Source: Modestobacter altitudinis (GTDB lineage Bacteria; Actinomycetota; Actinomycetes; Mycobacteriales; Geodermatophilaceae). Taken from it: a DNA stretch of 64,000 nucleotides. Positions 30,025-38,997 of this stretch are shown piece after piece. Every line of letters starts with the position of its first letter. Position 1 is the first letter of the stretch. The stretch covers positions 1 to 64,000 of the forward strand of contig NZ_SJEW01000014.1 of assembly GCF_005930475.1 (NCBI RefSeq), written 5' to 3'. A program made the translations under genes and the position numbers. Below the pieces are notes generated by a model. That model made no database searches, was not told the origin of the DNA, and was given only the letters and a program-made list of their open reading frames with translations.

Positions 30025-30246
30025 ATGAGCGACCACGTGTACCGGCTGAGCGAGATCGTCGGCAGCTCTCCCACCAGCGTCGACGACGCGATCCGCACGG
30101 CCGTGAAGAAGGCGTCGCAGACGGTGCGCAACATCGAGTGGTTCCAGACCTCGGAGATCCGCGGCCAGGTCGTCGACGGCGACGTGGCCTACTACCAGGT
30201 GACCCTGAAGATCGGCTTCCGCGTCGAGGACCAGGCGTCCTCGTAG
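30025..30246 (+). CDS. Dodecin family flavin-binding protein
   Basis: A 73-aa dodecin: these form hollow dodecamers that store and buffer FMN or riboflavin. The features visible are VYRLSEIVGSSPTSVDDAI near residue 5, the flavin-stacking tryptophan in NIEWFQT near 37, and the closing strand YYQVTLKIGFRVE. GAGGAGG precedes the ATG by 7 nt. Located just after an F420/flavin oxidoreductase, though with a 90-nt gap. Confidence 0.93.
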   Translation: MSDHVYRLSEIVGSSPTSVDDAIRTAVKKASQTVRNIEWFQTSEIRGQVVDGDVAYYQVTLKIGFRVEDQASS

Positions 30247-30256
30247 GGGCCGGCAC

Positions 30257-30292
30257 GAGCTCGCGAGTGGTGGGGGGCGAGGGGGTCCTTCC
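30257..30292. repeat. Dispersed intergenic repeat copy between convergent genes
   Basis: The reverse complement begins GAAGGACCCCCTCGCCCCCC and then CCACTCGC, matching the left half of the 12717 copy with one change over about 28 nt. It lies between the dodecin and Rieske stops and probably supports termination. Confidence 0.65.
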
Positions 30293-30724
30293 TCAGGTGA
30301 GGACGACGTCGGTGCCGCGGACGGCCACGCCGACCGGCGCCAGGGGTTCGGTGGCCGGACCCTGCACCGCTGACCCGTCGGCGAGGTCGAACACGGAACC
30401 GTGGCAGGGGCAGACCAGCCCCTCCTCGGTGGCTCGGACGGTGCAGCCCTGGTGGGTGCAGCGCGCCGCGAAGGCGACCACGGTCCCCTCGGCGGGCCGG
30501 CTGACCACCACCCGTCGTCCGTCGACCGACACCTCGTGGGCGCCGCCGAGAGGCACCTCGGACAGGGGCACGACGACGTCGCCCGGGCCCACCCCGGTGA
30601 GCTCGGGCACGTCGGTCCCGCCACCACACGCGGCGAGCGCGACCACCCCCACGCCGGCACCCCCGGCGACCAGCAGACCCCGGCGGGAGAAGCAGCGATC
30701 CACCGGCACATCGTGCCCGACCAC
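30293..30724 (-). CDS. Tat-exported Rieske (2Fe-2S) lipoprotein
   Basis: A 143-aa single-domain Rieske protein. The N-terminus has a twin-arginine signal (SRRGLLVAGG) running to a lipobox-like LAAC, so it is probably exported folded and lipid-anchored. The cluster motifs are CTHQGC and CPCHGS, giving the two Cys and two His ligands. The GTG at 30724 has GGAGG about 8 nt upstream, better than the longer start at 30868. Unlike QcrA it has no transmembrane trio and no cytochrome genes nearby; its partner is unknown. Confidence 0.9.
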   Translation of the reverse strand: MVGHDVPVDRCFSRRGLLVAGGAGVGVVALAACGGGTDVPELTGVGPGDVVVPLSEVPLGGAHEVSVDGRRVVVSRPAEGTVVAFAARCTHQGCTVRATEEGLVCPCHGSVFDLADGSAVQGPATEPLAPVGVAVRGTDVVLT

Positions 30725-30860
30725 ATGGCGACCCTCCGGGCCGCACCGCGACCAGGAGCCGTGCCCCGCCTGCGTTGAGCTGTTGCCGGTGCTCCTCGCG
30801 GAAGCCTCCGGCCCCCACTCGTCACGCCGACCGGCTCGCGCCGGGATCCGTACCTCTTTC

Positions 30861-31259
30861 CTAATCAAAGCTGCCGGAGCCGCCCGAGCGGTAGCGGGCG
30901 TTCCGCTCCAGCCGCTCGCGCTCGGCGCGCTCCTCCCGGCGTGCCGCGGTGGTCCCCGGCGGCCAGCCGGCCTTCACCGCGCGGTGCTCGGTGGTCTCGG
31001 TCATGTACGCCAGGGAGAACAGCAGGCCGATGACCAGGCCGCCGCCGGCCGCGGTCAGCCGGACGCCGAAGTCGACCGGGGGCAGCAGCAGGCACAGCGC
31101 GACGACCGGGGCGAGCTGCACGAGCGCCCGCAGCAGGTGCCGCAGCACCCAGCTGTGCCGGGTGGTGTCCTCCAGCACCCAGGGCGACAGCGATCGCGGC
31201 AGGCCGCCGCCGTAGGCGTACCAGAGCCACTGGGCCGGGTTCGGGCGTCCAGCGTCCAC
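30861..31259 (-). CDS. DUF5313 family membrane protein
   Basis: A 132-aa actinobacterial membrane protein of the DUF5313 type, recognisable by RPNPAQWLWYAYGGGLP (residues 5-21) and WVLEDTTRHSWVLRHL near 27. Two helices follow (about 46-62 and 69-86), then a charged tail. The function is unknown. GTG 31259 lies 7 nt from TACCGT on the minus strand (31272-31267), another leaderless-like start. It is followed on the same strand by the Rieske gene after 136 nt. Confidence 0.82.
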   Translation of the reverse strand: MDAGRPNPAQWLWYAYGGGLPRSLSPWVLEDTTRHSWVLRHLLRALVQLAPVVALCLLLPPVDFGVRLTAAGGGLVIGLLFSLAYMTETTEHRAVKAGWPPGTTAARREERAERERLERNARYRSGGSGSFD

Positions 31260-31308
31260 ACAGCCAACGGTAGGCGCACCCGGCCCCCCGTGCGGCCCGT
31301 CCCGGAGG

Positions 31309-32961
31309 TCAGAAACGGGTGACCCAGGAGCTGGCGCCGGCGGCCTCCTCGTGGTCCAGCTCCTGCAGCACGGCGCGCACCACCTCCTCGTCGACGTGGC
31401 CCTTGTCGCGCTCCTCCATCAGCACCTGGCGCTGCACCTCGATGACCTGCTGGCGCACCCGGCGGAAGGTCTGCGCCCGGCGACGTCCGCGCTGGGCCTG
31501 CTCCTCCTCGTCGGCCCGGACCGCCTGGTGCATCGTCTCGGTCCGGGCGAGCAGGGGCCGCCGGATCCGCTCGTCCCACTCCCTGGCCTTGTCCTCCCCG
31601 ATCCGGGGCGTCAGCACGGCGACCAGTTCGTCGAGCCGGGCCAGCGCGGCCTCGGTGGACTTCTCCTGCAGGTGCAGCTCCTCCTCGGCGTCCCGTTGCG
31701 GTTGGTCCTGGTCCTGCACGCCGAGCCGCCGGATCAGCCGGGGCAGGGTCAGGCCCTGCACCAGCAGGGTGCCGATGGTGACGGCGAAGGCGAGGAACTG
31801 CACGGCGCCGCGGTCCTGGAGCGGTGCTCCGTCGACCTCGACCGGCAGCGCCGCGGCCGCGGCCAGGGTCACCACGCCGCGCATCCCGGTCCAGGAGATG
31901 ACCGCCTGGTAGGTCCACGGCGGTCGCTCCGGCCGGGTGAGCCCGGACCGCGACGGGCGAGGGGACCGGCGGAGCAGCTCCAACCCGAACACGTAGCCGA
32001 ACCGGACGAGGACGACCACGGCGAGCACCGCGACGGCGGCGGCCAGCAGGGAGGCGTCGGACCGGTCGGACTCCTGCACCGCGCCGAGGACGTAGCGCAG
32101 CTGCAGCCCGATCAGGGCGAAGACGACGGCCTCCAGCAGCAGGTCCAGGGAGGACCACAGCGGCCGCTCCTGCAGCCGGGTGGCGTAGCCGGCCTCCGGT
32201 CCGCGGTGCCCGAGGTACAGCCCGGCCGCCACCACGGCGAGCACGCCCGACCCGTGCAGCTCCTCGGCCAGCAGGTAGGCGGCGAACGGCACGATCAGCC
32301 CGAGCACCGACTCCACGACCGGGTCGTCCAGCCGCATCCGCAGGGTGTGCACCAGCCAGCCCAGGGCCAGCCCGGTGGCCACGCCGGCGACGACGGCGAG
32401 GGCGAAGGTGCCCGCCGCGGAGCTCCAGTCGACGCCGAGCAGGCTCCCGCTGGCACCGAACACCCCGGCGAGCGCGACCTTGTAGAAGGTCAGTGCGGCG
32501 GCGTCGTTGATCAGGCTCTCGCCGGAGAGCACGGTCATCACCGGCCGGGGGAGGCCCAGCTTGCGTCCGATGGAGGCGGCGGAGACCGCGTCCGGCGGGG
32601 CGACGATCGCGCCGAGCACGAGGGCGACCGACATCGGCAGGCCGGGGACGACGACCCGGGCGACCAGGGCCACCACGATCGCGGTCACGAACACCAGGCC
32701 GACACCCAGCTGCGCGATCGGGTGGAAGAGGGCCCGGAAGCCGACGTAGGAGACCCCCAGCGCCGAGGAGTACAGCAGCGGCGGCAGGACGGTGGCCAGC
32801 AGCAGCTCGCCGTCGATCGCCAGCTCGGGGACGCCGGGCACCAGGCTGACGACGAAGCCGACCAGGACCAGGACCAGCGGGGTCTGCCAGCCCATCCGCC
32901 GGGACACCGCCGCCACCCCCACCGCGCCGAGTGCCAGCAGCAGCAGTTCGGCCGCGTCCAT
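31309..32961 (-). CDS. Na+/H+ antiporter, CPA1 family
   Basis: A 550-aa monovalent cation/proton antiporter with about 12 membrane helices in the first 400 residues. Family motifs include APPDAVSAASIGRK near residue 121 and ESLINDAAALTFYK near 148 (the ND ion-site motif of electroneutral CPA1). The C-terminal 140 residues are cytosolic, charged and helical (LQEKSTEAALARLDEL region), likely regulatory. AGAGG precedes the ATG at 32961. The role is pH and sodium homeostasis. Confidence 0.92.
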   Translation of the reverse strand: MDAAELLLLALGAVGVAAVSRRMGWQTPLVLVLVGFVVSLVPGVPELAIDGELLLATVLPPLLYSSALGVSYVGFRALFHPIAQLGVGLVFVTAIVVALVARVVVPGLPMSVALVLGAIVAPPDAVSAASIGRKLGLPRPVMTVLSGESLINDAAALTFYKVALAGVFGASGSLLGVDWSSAAGTFALAVVAGVATGLALGWLVHTLRMRLDDPVVESVLGLIVPFAAYLLAEELHGSGVLAVVAAGLYLGHRGPEAGYATRLQERPLWSSLDLLLEAVVFALIGLQLRYVLGAVQESDRSDASLLAAAVAVLAVVVLVRFGYVFGLELLRRSPRPSRSGLTRPERPPWTYQAVISWTGMRGVVTLAAAAALPVEVDGAPLQDRGAVQFLAFAVTIGTLLVQGLTLPRLIRRLGVQDQDQPQRDAEEELHLQEKSTEAALARLDELVAVLTPRIGEDKAREWDERIRRPLLARTETMHQAVRADEEEQAQRGRRRAQTFRRVRQQVIEVQRQVLMEERDKGHVDEEVVRAVLQELDHEEAAGASSWVTRF

Positions 32962-33107
32962 CCCCCACCTCTCGCCGTTGCCGGGCGGCGTCCGCCGGGC
33001 AAGTCGGCGTCCATGGTGCGGGCTGCCGGAGCGGCGGGCAGCACGAGCACGGCGTGACGGGCCCCACGGGGGTCGTGAGCCCTGCTCAGCACCTTCGGCG
33101 CGGGGCG

Positions 33108-33119
33108 TACGGTCCCCCG
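33108..33119 (+). promoter_or_regulatory. Candidate leaderless -10 box for rarD
   Basis: TACGGT at 33108-33113 is followed by 6 nt and then the GTG at 33120; no ribosome site is present between them. Confidence 0.45.
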
Positions 33120-34034
33120 GTGGACGAACGCCGTACCGGGGTGGCCGCCGGTCTCGCCGCGTACCTGCTCTGGGGCCTGTTCCCGCTGTACTTCCCGCTG
33201 CTGGAGCCGGCCGGCGGGCTGGAGATCGTCGCCCACCGGGTCGCCTGGTCGCTGCTGTTCATCGGGTTGCTGCTGACCGGGCTCCGGGGGTGGCCGCAGG
33301 TCCGCGCCGCCTTCGCCGACCGGCGGACGCTGCTGGTGCTCAGCGGGGCCGCGGTGCTCATCGTCGTCAACTGGCTGGTGTTCGTCTTCGCGGTGAACTC
33401 CGGGCACGTGGTCGAGAGCTCGCTCGGGTACTTCATCAACCCGTTGGTCAGCGTCCTGCTCGGGGTGGTGGTGTTCCGGGAGCGGCTGCGCCGGCTGCAG
33501 TGGGTGGCGGTGGCGCTGGCCGCCCTCGCGGTCGTCGTGCTCACCGTCGACTACGGCCACCCGCCGTGGATCGCGTTGGCCCTGGCCGGCTCCTTCGGTC
33601 TGTACGGGCTGATGAAGAAGCTGGTCCGGGTGGAGGCCGCGCCCGGGCTGTTCGTCGAGACGGCGCTGGTCTTCCTGCCCGCGCTGGTGGTGCTCGTGGT
33701 GCTCGAGGCGCAGGGCTCGGCCGCGTTCGCGCACGAGGGCGCCGGCAACGGGCTGCTGCTGGCGTCCTCCGGTGTCGCCACGGCCGTCCCGCTGCTGCTG
33801 TTCGCCGCTGCGGCACGCCGGGTGCCGCTGTCGACGGTCGGGTTGCTGCAGTACGTGAACCCGCTGATCCAGCTGGCGATCGGGGTGTTCGTCCTGGGCG
33901 AGCCGATGCCGCCGGCCCGGCTGGTCGGGTTCGCGATCGTCTGGCTGGCGTTGATCGTCTTCACCGCGGACAGCCTGCGGCAGGCGCACAGCACCCGAAG
34001 GGACGCTGCCGCGCCGGTGACCGTCGGCAGCTGA
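33120..34034 (+). CDS. rarD: EamA family transporter RarD
   Basis: A 304-aa drug/metabolite transporter of the RarD branch with about ten membrane helices. It opens GVAAGLAAYLLWGLFPLYF (residues 7-25), has the early AHRVAWSLLF motif and ESSLGYFINPLVSVLLG near 100, and repeats the fold at LLQYVNPLIQL near 242. The substrate is unknown; chloramphenicol or small-molecule export is suggested only by the family name. Divergent from the antiporter. Confidence 0.9.
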   Translation: MDERRTGVAAGLAAYLLWGLFPLYFPLLEPAGGLEIVAHRVAWSLLFIGLLLTGLRGWPQVRAAFADRRTLLVLSGAAVLIVVNWLVFVFAVNSGHVVESSLGYFINPLVSVLLGVVVFRERLRRLQWVAVALAALAVVVLTVDYGHPPWIALALAGSFGLYGLMKKLVRVEAAPGLFVETALVFLPALVVLVVLEAQGSAAFAHEGAGNGLLLASSGVATAVPLLLFAAAARRVPLSTVGLLQYVNPLIQLAIGVFVLGEPMPPARLVGFAIVWLALIVFTADSLRQAHSTRRDAAAPVTVGS

Positions 34035-34112
34035 GGACGGCATCCCTCCGCTGCGCGCCGGGGCGGACTACCGTCGTGTCATTCGATGACCGCCGGCGGA
34101 GGCAGACCCCTG

Positions 34113-34472
34113 ATGAGCAGCGAGCTGCGGGACGACCGGGCCGCGACCCCCCAACCGGCCCCGGACGCCGGGGCTGCCGGGACGGGTGGGGCGCCAGGGG
34201 ACGGCGCTGCCGCCGGTCTGCCCGCCCGGGAACGGGAGATGTTGGCCTTCGAGCGCCAGTGGTGGCGCTTCGCCGGTGCCAAGGAGGAGGCCATCCGGGA
34301 GCGCTTCGGGATGTCCGCCACCCGCTACTACCAGGTGCTCAACGCCCTGGTCGACCGTCCCGAGGCGCTGGCGACAGACCCGCTGCTGGTGCGTCGGTTG
34401 CGCCGGATGCGGGGGGCGCGCCAGCGGCAGCGCTCCGGCCGGGTCCTGGGCAGCGACCCCCTGCGCGACTAG
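34113..34472 (+). CDS. DUF3263 protein (Rv0430-like)
   Basis: A 119-aa protein with a disordered Ala/Gly/Pro N-terminus and the compact DUF3263 domain from about residue 39 (REREMLAFERQWWRFAGAKE), with a helix-turn-helix-like RERFGMSATRYYQVLN segment near 63-78. It may bind DNA. ATG 34113 has GGAGG 10 nt upstream; the earlier ATG at 34086 has none. The pairing with a LytR_C gene immediately downstream is the same as Rv0430-Rv0431. Confidence 0.85.
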   Translation: MSSELRDDRAATPQPAPDAGAAGTGGAPGDGAAAGLPAREREMLAFERQWWRFAGAKEEAIRERFGMSATRYYQVLNALVDRPEALATDPLLVRRLRRMRGARQRQRSGRVLGSDPLRD

Positions 34473-34483
34473 CCTCTCTCACT

Positions 34484-36085
34484 GTGGGGAGGCATGTGGC
34501 ACCAGGCAGTGACGGGATCCCGCCAGCGGCGACCGGTGGTGGTCGGCGGCCCGACGGCGAGGCGCCCGCGCGGCTGGGGCAGCCGGCGCGCGAACCCCGG
34601 ACCGACGCCGACGCCGACCTGCGCCGCGTGCTGATCCCCTCCTCGTCCGAGCCGAGGACCGGCGGCCCGACGACGCTGCCGCCGTCCGGTCGGGCCGACC
34701 GCCGCCGGGAGGGGCTGCTCCCCTCCGGCGAGGACCCGATGATCCGTCGTCCGCCGGCCCGCCCCGCCGGGGGCCCGCCGCCCGGAGCCGGCCGTCGCCG
34801 CACGGACCTCGACCCGACCGCCGCACCGGGTCGCCCACCGGAGACGGGTGAGCGCCGCCGGCCCCTGGAGCAGCCGGCCCTCCAGGACCGCCCGGCCGCG
34901 CCGGCCGTCCCGCAGCCGGCCTCCGGGCCGATGACCTCGGTGGCCTCGCCGGCGATCGCGGGCGCCGGCCGCCCGGCCCCGCCGTCGCCGCGTCGGGACG
35001 ACGCCGCAGCGACGTCCCCCGGCGCGACCGCCGCGGGCGCCACCGCCTGGGACGTCGCGCGGCCGGATGCCGCGCCACGCACCACGGGCATGCCGAGCTG
35101 GGCGGCCGAGCCCGGCCCGCCCACGCCGCCGCCGTACGACGTCACCCAGCGCGTCTCCGGGCAGGCCCCCGCCGAGTCGCCGTGGGGCTCGGGCCCCGCC
35201 ACGCCGGTCGCCGGCCGTGCGGCGCCGACCCCCGCGTCCGCGGTGGCCTCGCCCTCTCCGGCCGCGCCCGCCGCGCGACCGGCGCGCCCGGCACAGCCGC
35301 CCGCCCGGCCGCCGGCCCCGGCGGTACCGCCGGCCGGCCGCGGAGCCCCGGCCGCACAGGACCTCCCGGAGCCCGACGTCGCCGGACCGGCGGCCGAGCC
35401 GGTCCGCCGGCGCGCCGACGTGCCGGTGGGCGGCCGGGCCGCCGCCCGGTTGGAGCGGCAGGCCGCCGAGACCGCCCGGAAGAAGTCCGGCCGGCGCAGC
35501 GGGCCGCCCACCGGTCCGGCGATCCCCGCGCAGAGCGGTCCCGGCCGTGGCAGCGAGCCGGACGACGCCCCGCGGCGCTCGTCGAGCCGGGTCGTGCAGG
35601 GCCTGGTCGCCACGGTCGTGGTCGCCGTCGGCGTGCTGGGCTTCTGGTCGTTCACCTCGCCCGGGACGACGGAGACGGCCGCGCAGACCCCGGTGACCGG
35701 CAGCGCCCCCGCCACCTCGGCGGCCTCGCTGCCGAGCCAGGAGACCGCCGCCCCCTCGGCCGAGGTCGTCGCGAGTCCGGTCGGGCCGGTGTTCGCGCCG
35801 ATCACCGTGCTGAACAGCACCTCGATCAACGGCCTGGCCGGTGACATCGGCGACGCCTTCTCCGCCGCCGGCTGGGAGGTCACCGGCACCGGCAAGTCAC
35901 CGGTGGAGGACGTCGCCACCACCACCGTCTACTACACCGAGGGCGACACGGTGCAGCAGCAGGCGGCCGCCCAGCTGACCGAGCAGTTCCCCGACGTGAC
36001 CGGGCCCGTGGCCCGCTACTTCGACGTGCCGGGCGAGACCGCCCCGGGTCTGGTCGTCGTCGTCACCGGGAACTGGCAGCCCTGA
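34484..36085 (+). CDS. LytR_C domain membrane protein (VirR/Rv0431-like) with long disordered N-terminus
   Basis: A 533-aa single-pass protein. Residues 1-368 are cytosolic and rich in Pro, Ala, Arg and Gly with no visible fold. One helix follows (QGLVATVVVAVGVLGFWSF, about 372-390), then a Ser/Thr/Ala linker and a C-terminal LytR_C domain (about 440-533, starting ITVLNSTSINGLAGD). The M. tuberculosis counterpart VirR, of about 164 aa, affects vesicle release and envelope integrity. The start is uncertain: GTG 34484 lies 8 nt after TAGCCT, GTG 34496 has GGGGAGG too close, and ATG 34739 is also in frame. Confidence 0.8.
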   Translation: MGRHVAPGSDGIPPAATGGGRRPDGEAPARLGQPAREPRTDADADLRRVLIPSSSEPRTGGPTTLPPSGRADRRREGLLPSGEDPMIRRPPARPAGGPPPGAGRRRTDLDPTAAPGRPPETGERRRPLEQPALQDRPAAPAVPQPASGPMTSVASPAIAGAGRPAPPSPRRDDAAATSPGATAAGATAWDVARPDAAPRTTGMPSWAAEPGPPTPPPYDVTQRVSGQAPAESPWGSGPATPVAGRAAPTPASAVASPSPAAPAARPARPAQPPARPPAPAVPPAGRGAPAAQDLPEPDVAGPAAEPVRRRADVPVGGRAAARLERQAAETARKKSGRRSGPPTGPAIPAQSGPGRGSEPDDAPRRSSSRVVQGLVATVVVAVGVLGFWSFTSPGTTETAAQTPVTGSAPATSAASLPSQETAAPSAEVVASPVGPVFAPITVLNSTSINGLAGDIGDAFSAAGWEVTGTGKSPVEDVATTTVYYTEGDTVQQQAAAQLTEQFPDVTGPVARYFDVPGETAPGLVVVVTGNWQP

Positions 36086-36132
36086 TCGCCCGCCGACGGA
36101 ACCACGGGGCCTCCCCGTGCGTTGCCGCCGTC

Positions 36133-38997
36133 GTGCGCACCGCAGCAGGGCCGGCGACGGTCGGTCCCCGCCCGGGCGGCCGCGCCGGGCTCGTCGTCCT
36201 CCTCACCGTCCTGCTGGCGGTGGCCGGCGTGCTCGCCGGTGGCACCCCGTCAGCGCGGGCCGCGGCGGACGTGCGCACCGAGGTCGCGCGGGTCCCCTCG
36301 GGCTCGGGCGCGGACGCCGTCGAGCTGGACACCACGCTGTACCTGCCCGGGTCGGCCAGCGCCGCCGACCCGGCCCCCGCGGTCCTGCTGGCGCACGGCT
36401 TCGGCGGCAGCAAGGCCTCCGTCGCCGGCGACGCCCGCGACCTCGCCGTCCGGGGCTACGTCGTCCTGGCCTGGTCCGCGCGCGGCTTCGGCGCCAGCAC
36501 CGGCCAGATCGGGCTGGACGACCCGCGGTACGAGGTGGCCGACGTCAGCACGCTGCTCGACGTCCTCGCGGAACGGGACGACGTGCTGCTCGACCAGCCC
36601 GGTGACCCCCGGGTGGGCATCGCCGGCGGCTCCTACGGCGGCGCGCTGGCGCTGCTGGCGGCCGCCTACGACCAGCGGGTCGACGCCATCGCCCCGCAGA
36701 TCACCTGGAACTCGCTGACCACCGCGCTCTTCCCCGACCAGGCCGGCGTGGTCGACGACGCCGCCTCGCCGGCGGCCACCCCGCGGACCGGCTCGGCCGG
36801 CGTCTTCAAGCGGCTGTGGTCCGGGCTCTTCTTCGGCGCCGGGTCGGTGCCCACCGGCGACGGGGTGCTCGGTGGACTGCTCGGCGGCAGCAGTGGGGGT
36901 GGCACCGCACCCGACCTCTCGACCGTCGACCCCGCAGCGGTGACCCAGGCGCTGACCTGCGGCCGGTTCCGCGCCGACATCTGCGCGGCCTACCAGTCCG
37001 CGGCCTCCACCGGCCGGCTCACCCCCGAGGTCGCCGCCGTCCTGGACCGCAGCAGCCCCGCCACGGTGCTGGACCGGATCGCCGCACCCACCCTGCTGGT
37101 GCAGGGCACCCAGGACTCGCTGTTCGGCCTGGGCGAGGCCGACGCGAACGCCCGCGGCATCGCCGCGAACGGCACCGAGGTCAAGGTCGTCTGGTACGCC
37201 GGCGGCCACGACAGCTCCGCCTCCGACGCCGTCACCGCCGACCTGCGGGACCAGGTCGCCGGCTGGTTCGACCACCACCTGCGCGGCACCGGCCCCGACC
37301 CGGGCACCGGCTTCAGCTACCCGGCACCCACCGGGCTCGGCAGCGGGGTCGGCGCGGTGCAGGGCGGGGAGCAGACCGTCGACGCCGCCGGCTACCCCGG
37401 GCTGGCCGACGACGACCCGGTGCGCCGCACCGAGGTGACCGTGCAGGGGCCGACCCAGCCGGTGGTCACCCCGCCGGGCGGGAGCCCCGCCGCGCTGTCC
37501 ACCCTGCCCGGTCTCGGCGGGGTGACCGCCGCGCTGGGCGGCACGACGCTGGAGATCCCCGGCCAGTTCGCTGCCTTCGACAGCGCCGAGCTCACCGACG
37601 CCGTCGACGTGGTCGGCGCGCCGACGGTCACCCTCGAGGTCGCCGCCCCCGGTGGGACGGCGACGCTGTTCGCCAAGCTCTACGACGTCGGCCCCGACGG
37701 CTCGATGACGCTGCCCAGCGGCCTGGTCGCGCCGCTGGCGCTGACCGGGCTCTCCGCCGACCCGACCGCACCGACCCAGGTCGCGGTCACGCTGCCCGGG
37801 ATCGTGCACCGCTTCGAGGTCGGCCACACGATGCGGTTGCTGGTCTCCTCGACCGACCAGGCGTACGCGCTGCCGGCCGACGCGGCCGTCGACAGCGTCG
37901 GGCTGACCGCGGGCACCTCGCTGGCCGTGCCCGAGGTCCCCGGCCAGACCCAGGCGACCGCCGGCTCGGCCCGCTGGTGGGTGCTGCTCGCGGTGCTGGC
38001 TGCGCTCGCGCTGCTCGGCTGGCTGGCCGCCCGGCTGCTGGGTCGCCGCCGGGACCGGCGGCTGGCGGTGACCTCGCCCGACGGGGAGGACGTGCCGCTG
38101 CGCTTCGTCGGGGTCAGCAAGGCCTACAAGGACGGGTTCGTCGCCGTCCGGGACCTCTCCTTCGAGGTGCGCCGCGGTCAGGTCCTCGGTCTGCTCGGCC
38201 CCAACGGTGCCGGCAAGACCACCTCGCTGCGGATGCTGATGGGCCTCATCCGCCCGACGGAGGGCCGCATCGAGGTGTTCGGGCACGCGGCCCGCCCCGG
38301 TGCCCCGGTGCTCTCCCGGCTGGGGTCCTTCGTCGAGGGGACCGGGCTGCTGCCGCACCTGTCCGGCCGGGACAACCTCGACCTGTACTGGGCGGCGACC
38401 GGCCGCCCCCGCGCGGACGCGCACATGGAGGAGGCGATCGAGGTCGCCGGGCTGGGCACCGCGATCGACAAGCGGGTGCGCAGCTACAGCCAGGGCATGC
38501 GCCAGCGGGTGGCGATCGCCCAGGCGATGCTCGGCCTCCCCGACCTGCTGGTGCTCGACGAGCCGACCAACGGGCTGGACCCGCCGCAGATCCACGCGAT
38601 GCGCGAGGTGCTCCGCTCCTACGCCGACACCGGCCGCACGGTCATCGTCTCCAGCCACCTGCTGGCCGAGATCGAGCAGACCTGCAGCCACGTCGTCGTC
38701 ATGGCGAGGGGTGCGAAGATCGCCCAGGGGACCGTCGAGGAGATCGTCGGCACCGGGGGGGCGGTGCTCATCGGGCTCGCCGACGACGCCGACGCCGACC
38801 GCGCCGCCGAGGTCCTCGCCGGCCTGCCCGGCACCGGCCCGGTGGAGCGCACCGACGAGGGGCTGGTCGTCGACCTGGGGCCGACCGGACGCGCGGAGGC
38901 GCTGACCGCGCTGGTCGCGGCAGGCGTCGCGGTCGACCAGCTCAGCCCGCGCCGCCGTCTCGAGGACGCGTTCCTGTCGCTGGTGGGGGAGTCATGA
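36133..38997 (+). CDS. Secreted S15/CocE-type alpha/beta hydrolase fused to an ABC ATPase
   Basis: A 954-aa fusion. A signal or anchor helix (about 16-36) leads to an extracytoplasmic alpha/beta hydrolase of the X-Pro dipeptidyl-peptidase/CocE family: nucleophile Ser167 in GGSYGGAL, Asp328 in QGTQDSLF, His359 in GGHDSSA. A C-terminal jelly-roll-like domain follows to about 600. A membrane helix at 615-637 precedes a cytosolic ABC ATPase with Walker [10 protein letters not shown] at 689-697, signature [13 protein letters not shown] and Walker [13 protein letters not shown]. The stop overlaps the permease start. It is likely an exporter whose ATPase is tethered to a surface hydrolase; the substrate is unknown. 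The start is a GTG without a strong ribosome site. Confidence 0.88.
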   Translation: MRTAAGPATVGPRPGGRAGLVVLLTVLLAVAGVLAGGTPSARAAADVRTEVARVPSGSGADAVELDTTLYLPGSASAADPAPAVLLAHGFGGSKASVAGDARDLAVRGYVVLAWSARGFGASTGQIGLDDPRYEVADVSTLLDVLAERDDVLLDQPGDPRVGIAGGSYGGALALLAAAYDQRVDAIAPQITWNSLTTALFPDQAGVVDDAASPAATPRTGSAGVFKRLWSGLFFGAGSVPTGDGVLGGLLGGSSGGGTAPDLSTVDPAAVTQALTCGRFRADICAAYQSAASTGRLTPEVAAVLDRSSPATVLDRIAAPTLLVQGTQDSLFGLGEADANARGIAANGTEVKVVWYAGGHDSSASDAVTADLRDQVAGWFDHHLRGTGPDPGTGFSYPAPTGLGSGVGAVQGGEQTVDAAGYPGLADDDPVRRTEVTVQGPTQPVVTPPGGSPAALSTLPGLGGVTAALGGTTLEIPGQFAAFDSAELTDAVDVVGAPTVTLEVAAPGGTATLFAKLYDVGPDGSMTLPSGLVAPLALTGLSADPTAPTQVAVTLPGIVHRFEVGHTMRLLVSSTDQAYALPADAAVDSVGLTAGTSLAVPEVPGQTQATAGSARWWVLLAVLAALALLGWLAARLLGRRRDRRLAVTSPDGEDVPLRFVGVSKAYKDGFVAVRDLSFEVRRGQVLGLLGPNGAGKTTSLRMLMGLIRPTEGRIEVFGHAARPGAPVLSRLGSFVEGTGLLPHLSGRDNLDLYWAATGRPRADAHMEEAIEVAGLGTAIDKRVRSYSQGMRQRVAIAQAMLGLPDLLVLDEPTNGLDPPQIHAMREVLRSYADTGRTVIVSSHLLAEIEQTCSHVVVMARGAKIAQGTVEEIVGTGGAVLIGLADDADADRAAEVLAGLPGTGPVERTDEGLVVDLGPTGRAEALTALVAAGVAVDQLSPRRRLEDAFLSLVGES

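Noticed and set aside
36250..38691. An 813-aa frame on the minus strand opposite the hydrolase-ABC gene, and similar long antisense frames such as 3357-5711, 7996-10626 and 53103-56042
   Set aside because: High third-position GC makes the opposite strand stop-poor. These frames are Arg/Gly/Val/His-rich, match no family and lie fully over well-supported genes.
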